Origin: a virus
IMG/VR virus record: IMGVR_UViG_3300013006_000006
Location: 1-33,073 of that record
Length of the DNA stretch: 33,073 nt
Strand: one strand, 5' to 3'
The position numbers were made by a program, and so were the translations under genes. Positions 29,289 through 33,073 of the stretch are shown in pieces. Numbering within the stretch: position 1 is the stretch's first letter; the number at the start of each line of letters is the position of its first letter. The notes below the pieces were generated by a model. The model made no database searches. It had not been told where the DNA came from and was given only the letters and a program-made list of their open reading frames with translations.

Positions 29289-29587
29289 GGCTTTTGGGAT
29301 GGTAGCGGCTTCCTGCGCCAGCCTAAAGAGAAAAGCGCACGACCGAGGACGGCTGCCGCGTCGGTTGTGGCCTCCTCGGAAAGCGAAGGTAGCGCAGCAT
29401 GCAGGAGTTCGTGGCAGACGATCTCGGCTAGACGCTGCTGCGGCAGGTCGCGGCGTACGCGGATGGTCGGATGCGGCCCCGGTGGATGGTCGCAGTCGCC
29501 GAAGCGGTCGCGTGGCAGTTCGCTGGCCTTGACCAGTCGCACGCGCCACTTGCGCCCATTGATCTTCAGCCGCGCCTCATTGTGCAT
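29285..29587 (-). CDS. HExxH zinc metallopeptidase-like protein, 100 aa
   Basis: Start set at ATG 29587 because the upstream gene ends there and GTGGGA precedes it. Contains VCHELLHAALPSLSEEATTD, with the HELLH zinc-binding signature followed by an acidic third-ligand candidate (Glu). The N-terminus is basic (ARLKINGRKWRVRLVKA). It resembles small SprT- or ImmA-like metallopeptidases. These can cut regulators or DNA-bound proteins. It may instead act on envelope components. Substrate unknown. The rest of the peptidase fold is short. Confidence 0.7.
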   Translation of the reverse strand: MHNEARLKINGRKWRVRLVKASELPRDRFGDCDHPPGPHPTIRVRRDLPQQRLAEIVCHELLHAALPSLSEEATTDAAAVLGRALFSLGWRRKPLPSQKP

Positions 29588-30560
29588 CGTGAACATCCCA
29601 CGCGATGCGAGGTACGCCCCTGCGCTTGCTGTCCTCTCCCGTTGCATCCCATTGCAGGTAGATTCTTACCCACTTCTGCCGCAGCGGAGACGGGCCGAAG
29701 TTCTTCTCTACCTCCCAGCCGTGGCTGCCATCCTTCCAGCCATCCTTGGTCGTGCCCACCCGAATGAAGTCACAGTAGCGTTTCTCGACCTTGTAGACCC
29801 CATTCTGTGTGGACAGGAACTCGCGTGAAATGCCGACCACATTGCTGGTATGAAGATGGCTCGTCACGATGCTGTCTGCGCCTTCGATCATGGAGTACAT
29901 ACGGCGAACATCCAACACTCCAAAACTCATCAAAGACGAACCACCGCCGCCGTGATGGTAACGCTGCGTGTAGGTCAACTTGTTCCCGCCCAACTCAAAC
30001 TGCCACTTGATCCAGCCTCCGTAGCCGCCCGTGCCGACTTGCGAGTGTGCGCGATCCTTGATGGCCCGGACGAGGTGCGCGGTAGGGTCGCTTTCGCGGT
30101 GTCGGAGCCATGCGCTTTCGTGATTGCCTTGCGCGACCATCCCGATGTGCGATGCGTACGGTGCGAACAGGTCAGCGGCTTGATCTATCACCCGGTCGAA
30201 GTAATTGTCCGAGAGCAGCGTGCTACGCAAAGCCGACTTGCTGCCACGCTTGTCGCCGACGCCCTGCATTAGGTCAAGGCTGTCGCCGATGCAAAGCACC
30301 ACGGCGTCGCGCTCAACGGCTTGCGCCAGCAGGCGCGTGGTCATCTCGTTGTTCGCGCCCTTGCTGTCCACATGATTGTCCGCGAGCAGAAGACACCATT
30401 GCTCAAACTGCTGCATATGAGGTCGCTTCACCTTGACCACATGGATGTTGCTGCCGTGGTGTTCAATGCTCCATCCGCGCTTGCGGTCTGGGAACCGCTT
30501 GATGCCGGGAACCACGATCTCGCCGTTCTTCGACGGCTTGGGCTTGGGCTTGCGCTTCAC
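29577..30560 (-). CDS. Calcineurin-like metallophosphoesterase, 327 aa
   Basis: GTG start at 30560 (GTGA overlap with rusA). Metal-site motifs in order: DNH (61-63), GDSLD (92-96), GNHE (145-148), HHGGG (202-206) and SHLH (234-237). These match the calcineurin-like superfamily, in which two metals hydrolyse phosphodiesters. The basic N-terminus and the final 60 residues lack motifs. Possible roles are nucleic-acid processing, removal of signalling nucleotides or DNA repair. The neighbour rusA supports a DNA-processing role, but this is inference. Confidence 0.8.
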   Translation of the reverse strand: MKRKPKPKPSKNGEIVVPGIKRFPDRKRGWSIEHHGSNIHVVKVKRPHMQQFEQWCLLLADNHVDSKGANNEMTTRLLAQAVERDAVVLCIGDSLDLMQGVGDKRGSKSALRSTLLSDNYFDRVIDQAADLFAPYASHIGMVAQGNHESAWLRHRESDPTAHLVRAIKDRAHSQVGTGGYGGWIKWQFELGGNKLTYTQRYHHGGGGSSLMSFGVLDVRRMYSMIEGADSIVTSHLHTSNVVGISREFLSTQNGVYKVEKRYCDFIRVGTTKDGWKDGSHGWEVEKNFGPSPLRQKWVRIYLQWDATGEDSKRRGVPRIAWDVHDAQ

Positions 30561-30982
30561 GCGGCCTCCTGTGTGAGATGCAGTTCCACGCGGGGGTTCT
30601 TGGGATCGACCGCCAGCACTAGCGGCAGGTGCGTGATGCCGCTGTCATCGACTAGCAGCCCGGAGTCCGTCAGACCGTCGAAGGTGGCCTTCAGGCTGGC
30701 TAGGCAGTTGTCACGGTCGCGCCTGCGCGAGTCGCGTGCGTACCAATGCACGACGCATGACGCGGCCTTCCAGCCGCCCTTGCAGTTCGTTTCGTGCATG
30801 GCGATCTGGGCCTGCGCCCACGCCTCGACACGCGCACGCTTGACGGCTTTGGCCTTGACGGCCCAATGGCAACGAGCGTTCGGGCTCAACACGCGAGCGC
30901 ATATCCCAACCGTCACGGTGAGGCTCTCGGGCATGCGAGTAGCGTGCCACGCAGGGTCGCGAGATGGAAGGGGAAGAGCCAT
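30557..30982 (-). CDS. rusA: RusA-like Holliday junction resolvase, 141 aa
   Basis: RusA-family hallmarks: SPNARCHWAVKAKAVKRARV (core helix), then RRRDRDNCLASLKATFDGLT with the catalytic Asp-x-Asp-Asn and Lys/Asp pair (DRDN 89-92, K98, D102), and SGLLVDDSGITHL with paired Asp residues (112-113). The family cuts four-way junctions formed in recombination or replication, here probably with ERF. ATG at 30982 is chosen, although a later ATG at 30934 would also leave the core intact. Confidence 0.85.
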   Translation of the reverse strand: MALPLPSRDPAWHATRMPESLTVTVGICARVLSPNARCHWAVKAKAVKRARVEAWAQAQIAMHETNCKGGWKAASCVVHWYARDSRRRDRDNCLASLKATFDGLTDSGLLVDDSGITHLPLVLAVDPKNPRVELHLTQEAA

Positions 30983-31015
30983 CCTTGGCTTCCGGCGCGT
31001 CCTGCGCTGGGAATC

Positions 31016-31258
31016 CTACTCCGGTGGTCGCCGCTTCCTGCGTGGGATCGGTTCAACTGCTGCGAAGACCTGTGCAGCCAGTCGCAGCCCGCTGATGGCC
31101 TCGTCCATGTCCATCGGGCTGGGGTAGTGCTTGAGGCACGCTGCGGCCTCGTCCCTGATCGGCTTCGGTATTCCCGGCGTTCGCTTGGCATCGCACAACG
31201 CGCTTAAAAGGTAGCGCGTCTTGGAGATGGCTCGGAATCGCTCGCGTGGCAAGGTCAT
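31016..31258 (-). CDS. BPSL0761-like small protein, 80 aa
   Basis: MTLPRERFRAISKTRYLLSA, then LCDAKRTPGIPKPIRDEAAA and CLKHYPSPMDMDEA. The Arg-Thr-Pro-x-Val/Ile-Pro-Lys...Arg-x-Glu-Ala pattern and the His-Tyr-Pro turn recall BPSL0761-type proteins found in Proteobacteria and prophages, whose role is unknown. The C-terminus is basic (RRKRRPPE). A 48-bp gap follows from the nuclease-like gene, with an AGGGG patch near its end that may be a weak ribosome binding site. Confidence 0.65.
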   Translation of the reverse strand: MTLPRERFRAISKTRYLLSALCDAKRTPGIPKPIRDEAAACLKHYPSPMDMDEAISGLRLAAQVFAAVEPIPRRKRRPPE

Positions 31259-31306
31259 GGCAGTTTTACCCCTACCCCTTATTTCAAAGGGCTTGCAATG
31301 GTAATT

Positions 31307-31858
31307 CTAACGAGGATCAACATGATGCAGCACGGTCAACTTCCGAACATCAAAAAGCCAAGATGCTTTGGCGTTCCCCCCGGTGTCATTGACTCGGGCT
31401 TGGTAGTCGTGCCGATGGAATCCGCTATCTGTGATGGCTCTGCTTACCTCATCTAGCGTTCCAATGGCAACAAGGTGCATCGGCTGTACATGTACGGGTT
31501 CAGGCATCGCGCTAGATGCCAGCGATCCGCCATCAAACTTCACATCGAACACGATGCGGATGCTGGGATAGTGTTCCCTGTAACGCTGTCCGTCCTTGTG
31601 ATTGAAAGTCACGGCAAACTGTGGGTCGATGCCGTACAGATGCTCGGACATGAAGAATGGCGTACGGACGGTCTTGAGGTCTGCTGGCTTGCCGTCATAG
31701 AGCAAGTCGAATGTGTACGGGTCTTGATCTTTGGCCGGGTTCGGCATGACATCAACACCCAAGACTTGCGTTGCCCAGTCGCAGAACTTCCGTTCGGTCT
31801 TGGGGCCATATTCGTCGCACCACGCCTGCTTGTCCTCGTTTCTGGCTGGCCTGCTCAT
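31307..31858 (-). CDS. Possible PD-(D/E)XK-fold nuclease-like protein, 183 aa
   Basis: Layout: an N-terminal helix with Glu22 (EYGPKTERKFCDWATQVLG), then a strand with Asp51 (YTFDLLYDG), and D60-L-K62 in KPADLKTVRTP. E...D...(D/E)xK with helix-strand-strand spacing is the pattern of PD-(D/E)XK nucleases. The middle (GIDPQFAVTFNHKDGQRYRE) and end are beta-rich. No family name is certain. A role in DNA processing or in host-DNA breakdown is possible. It overlaps a small coiled-coil gene by 4 nt and is somewhat A+T-richer than its neighbours. Confidence 0.65.
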   Translation of the reverse strand: MSRPARNEDKQAWCDEYGPKTERKFCDWATQVLGVDVMPNPAKDQDPYTFDLLYDGKPADLKTVRTPFFMSEHLYGIDPQFAVTFNHKDGQRYREHYPSIRIVFDVKFDGGSLASSAMPEPVHVQPMHLVAIGTLDEVSRAITDSGFHRHDYQARVNDTGGNAKASWLFDVRKLTVLHHVDPR

Positions 31859-32097
31859 TGCTCCCTCGCTTCAAGTTCATGCAACTGATGCGTGAGTCGG
31901 TTGCACCGAGCCTTGAGGTCATCGCATTCGATGACAAGCAGCGAGTTTTGGCGAGTCACAACGCGTGCTTCATCGTCCAGTTGCGCGATGCGTTCTCGCT
32001 GGGCTTCGATCTGTGCTGCGGCCTCTACGCAGAGCGTCATGCCCGTGCTTCGCCAATGCTCCAGCAGACGCTCGGTCAGTTCGCTTGGTTGTGTCAT
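31855..32097 (-). CDS. Small coiled-coil protein, 80 aa
   Basis: Nearly continuous heptads: EAAAQIEAQRERIAQLDDEA, RVVTRQNSLLVIECDDLKAR, CNRLTHQLHELEAREQ. N-terminal MTQPSELTERLLEHWR. It probably forms a dimer or a helical adaptor. ATGA overlaps link it to the genes on both sides. No family or role is recognised; it may partner the nuclease-like protein downstream. Confidence 0.7.
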   Translation of the reverse strand: MTQPSELTERLLEHWRSTGMTLCVEAAAQIEAQRERIAQLDDEARVVTRQNSLLVIECDDLKARCNRLTHQLHELEAREQ

Positions 32098-32279
32098 GCT
32101 GGCTCCTTATAGCAGTCCCAGCCGAGACGATTTGCGTACCAATGTTGCTCTGCACTACCACCCATCAATTTCGACACCTCCCGCCTCGCCTCATCGCGCT
32201 CGGCTTGGGCCTTCAAGAGCAATCCATGCAGATTCGCCACCTGCTGTCGAAGTTGCATGATGTGATCCGAGTCAGTCAT
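32094..32279 (-). CDS. Small coiled-coil protein, 61 aa
   Basis: Helical, MTDSDHIMQLRQQVANLHGL then LLKAQAERDEARREVSKLMG, and a Trp-rich end (EQHWYANRLGWDCYKEPA). Coupled to neighbours through ATGA. No function is recognised. It may form a heteromer with the next coiled-coil protein. Confidence 0.65.
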   Translation of the reverse strand: MTDSDHIMQLRQQVANLHGLLLKAQAERDEARREVSKLMGGSAEQHWYANRLGWDCYKEPA

Positions 32280-32728
32280 CCGTGTGCCTCCTCAATCGCG
32301 GCATAGACCATGCCGACGGTGTACGCGCTCCACTCCTCGACCTTGGGAGACAGCGGCGTGCCGTCTAACGCGCCCGCCTTCCGGCATCGTGCGACTGCTG
32401 CCGCGATGACTTCGCGCGGCGCGAGGAGGACGGCGTTGCGTGCTTGCTTGCGCTCGCGTTCGATCTCGTCCGGGTTGATGCCGTCCTTCCAAGCCTGTGA
32501 GTGAACCTTGGCACGCTTGGTGTTGCGCTTGATCTCCCCGGCTAGTTCCTCCGGCTTGACGCTAGAGCGCGATAGGGTCAAGCGCATCATCTTGCACGCC
32601 TGCACGATGTCCTCATGGCTGAACTCGTCCAGCACCTTGGCGGCTTCGGCGTGCCGCTTGGAGTCGGGCTTGGCCCATGTGCTGCCTCCGAAGTGTTCAA
32701 GGATCACGGCTGCGGTTTCTGTTCTCAT
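32276..32728 (-). CDS. Putative replication partner protein, 150 aa
   Basis: Follows the DUF1376 replication gene (ATGA overlap), where helicase loaders often sit. Start ATG at 32728 has GGAGACACC just upstream. Helical throughout: TAAVILEHFGGSTWAKPDSK, then AAKVLDEFSHEDIVQACKMM, SRSSVKPEELAGEIKRNTKR and IERERKQARNAVLLAPREVI. No Walker motif, so it is not an AAA+ loader. It could be a lambda P- or DnaT-like adaptor, but this is inferred from position. Confidence 0.65.
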   Translation of the reverse strand: MRTETAAVILEHFGGSTWAKPDSKRHAEAAKVLDEFSHEDIVQACKMMRLTLSRSSVKPEELAGEIKRNTKRAKVHSQAWKDGINPDEIERERKQARNAVLLAPREVIAAAVARCRKAGALDGTPLSPKVEEWSAYTVGMVYAAIEEAHG

Positions 32729-33073
32729 GGTGTCTCCACGGGATCAAGGTAGCGGCCTTGGCCTAGCCAAGTCGCCGGGTGCGGTACAAACTTCGGGTCG
32801 GTCGTCTTGTGCTGCTTGGCGAGCGCGTCGATGCGCTCCTCCATCCAGATCAGGGCATCGGTCGGCTCGTCATGCTCAAAGTCCTCCATCACCTCGCGCA
32901 CGGCCTTGTCTAGCAGGGTCATGGCCTTCTTGCGGCCGACCTTGCGCGGAAACCGCTGCCAGAGCGCGTCTAGCGCGGCCTGCGGGATCGTGGCTCGGCG
33001 GTTCGGCTTCGGATCATTTACGGATGAAACTTGCTCGACGGCAACGCCGTTGAGCGTATCTCTGATTGGTTCT
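32725..33073 (-). CDS. DUF1376/YdaU-type replication protein, C-terminal part (continues from base 581)
   Basis: C-terminal portion of the 268-aa gene that crosses the contig ends. It reads RRATIPQAALDALWQRFPRK, then VGRKKAMTLLDKAVREVMED, and KFVPHPATWLGQGRYLDP. A basic FPRKVGRKKA helix followed by a PHPATWL ending is the usual C-terminal signature of phage replication-organiser proteins that bind DNA or helicase. The stop TGA overlaps the next start (ATGA). An internal ATG at 32922 would give a 65-residue product, but the in-frame continuation through the junction shows that the longer gene is the real one. Confidence 0.8.
   Translation of the reverse strand, partial: EPIRDTLNGVAVEQVSSVNDPKPNRRATIPQAALDALWQRFPRKVGRKKAMTLLDKAVREVMEDFEHDEPTDALIWMEERIDALAKQHKTTDPKFVPHPATWLGQGRYLDPVETP
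32729..32738 (-). promoter_or_regulatory. Ribosome binding site TGGAGACACC for 32276..32728
   Basis: The minus strand reads TGGAGACACC directly before the ATG at 32728. Nine of ten bases equal the AGGAGACACC sites elsewhere. Confidence 0.7.
32951..33073. repeat. Terminal direct repeat (copy 2), assembly overlap of a circular genome
   Basis: Exact second copy of bases 1-123. Removing one copy restores a continuous minus-strand gene from 581 through the junction to 32725. Confidence 0.9.

Noticed and set aside
29289-29549. N-terminal extension of the coiled-coil membrane protein at 29004..29288
   Set aside because: The extra 87 residues are Arg/Pro-rich shadow sequence of the HExxH gene. The ATG at 29288 has a normal ATGA overlap and starts a sensible protein.
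1-33073. tRNA genes, CRISPR arrays, insertion sequences, integrase or attachment sites
   Set aside because: I saw no cloverleaf, spacer array, transposase, tyrosine or serine recombinase motif on either strand. This does not rule out divergent forms.

Overview
The window is the complete genome of a small tailed bacteriophage, most likely a siphovirus. The first 123 bases (1-123) recur exactly as the last 123 (32951-33073), so it is best read as a circular or circularly permuted molecule of about 32,950 bp cut inside a gene. Base composition is G+C-rich with a few visibly A+T-richer islands. There is a full head and tail gene set, but no integrase, DNA polymerase, replicative helicase, tRNA or recognisable endolysin. 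The host is unknown. A lipoprotein and an overlapping membrane-protein gene suggest a Gram-negative-type envelope. A cysteine-rich tail protein resembles a motif I associate with planctomycetes, which is a weak host hint.

Layout. Most genes are on the minus strand, in tightly overlapping (ATGA, GTGA, TAATG) arrays. A divergent control region at about 3640-3916 fires in both directions. Leftward (minus) it serves small CxxC and recombination genes: two 100-aa proteins, an ERF single-strand annealing protein, an unknown gene preceded by four 10-bp tandem repeats, a Gp157-like protein, a small possible DnaA-C-like protein, and a DUF1376/YdaU-type replication protein that runs through the contig ends. 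After the ends come a likely replication partner, two small coiled-coil proteins, a possible PD-(D/E)XK nuclease, a BPSL0761-like protein, a RusA resolvase, a metallophosphoesterase and an HExxH protein. Next are a probable lysis and membrane cassette, a virion-like unknown, and the small and large terminase. Rightward (plus) from the control region are nine short genes (3917-6362), including a sigma-region-4-like HTH, a winged helix, a 45-residue acidic peptide and two membrane-anchored proteins. They end at a strong intrinsic terminator (6423-6460).

Structural module, read leftward from 27636: TerS, TerL, Mu gp29-type portal with an extra C-terminal module, MuF-type minor head protein, two repeat-bearing proteins of unknown role, head protease/scaffold, decoration protein, major capsid protein, Gp36-type connector, gp10-like neck protein, probable tail tube, lambda G/GT-like tail chaperones with a GGGAAAC slippery site, a CBM-like virion protein, a terminator-like protein, a very short tape measure (310 aa), two large tail-tip proteins, a small structural protein, a Cys-rich protein, a CxxC protein, and a second CBM-like protein paralogous to the first.

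Most unusual observations: (1) a nine-residue motif, GGGLNTFVP, identical at the protease/scaffold boundary and at the capsid N-terminus with only silent codon differences; (2) FSRPGQPERF-type peptide repeats spread through two proteins beside MuF; (3) mirror-image early promoters whose two transcripts each begin with a perfect 7-bp hairpin; (4) paralogous CBM-like proteins at two sites in the tail cluster; and (5) no visible endolysin.
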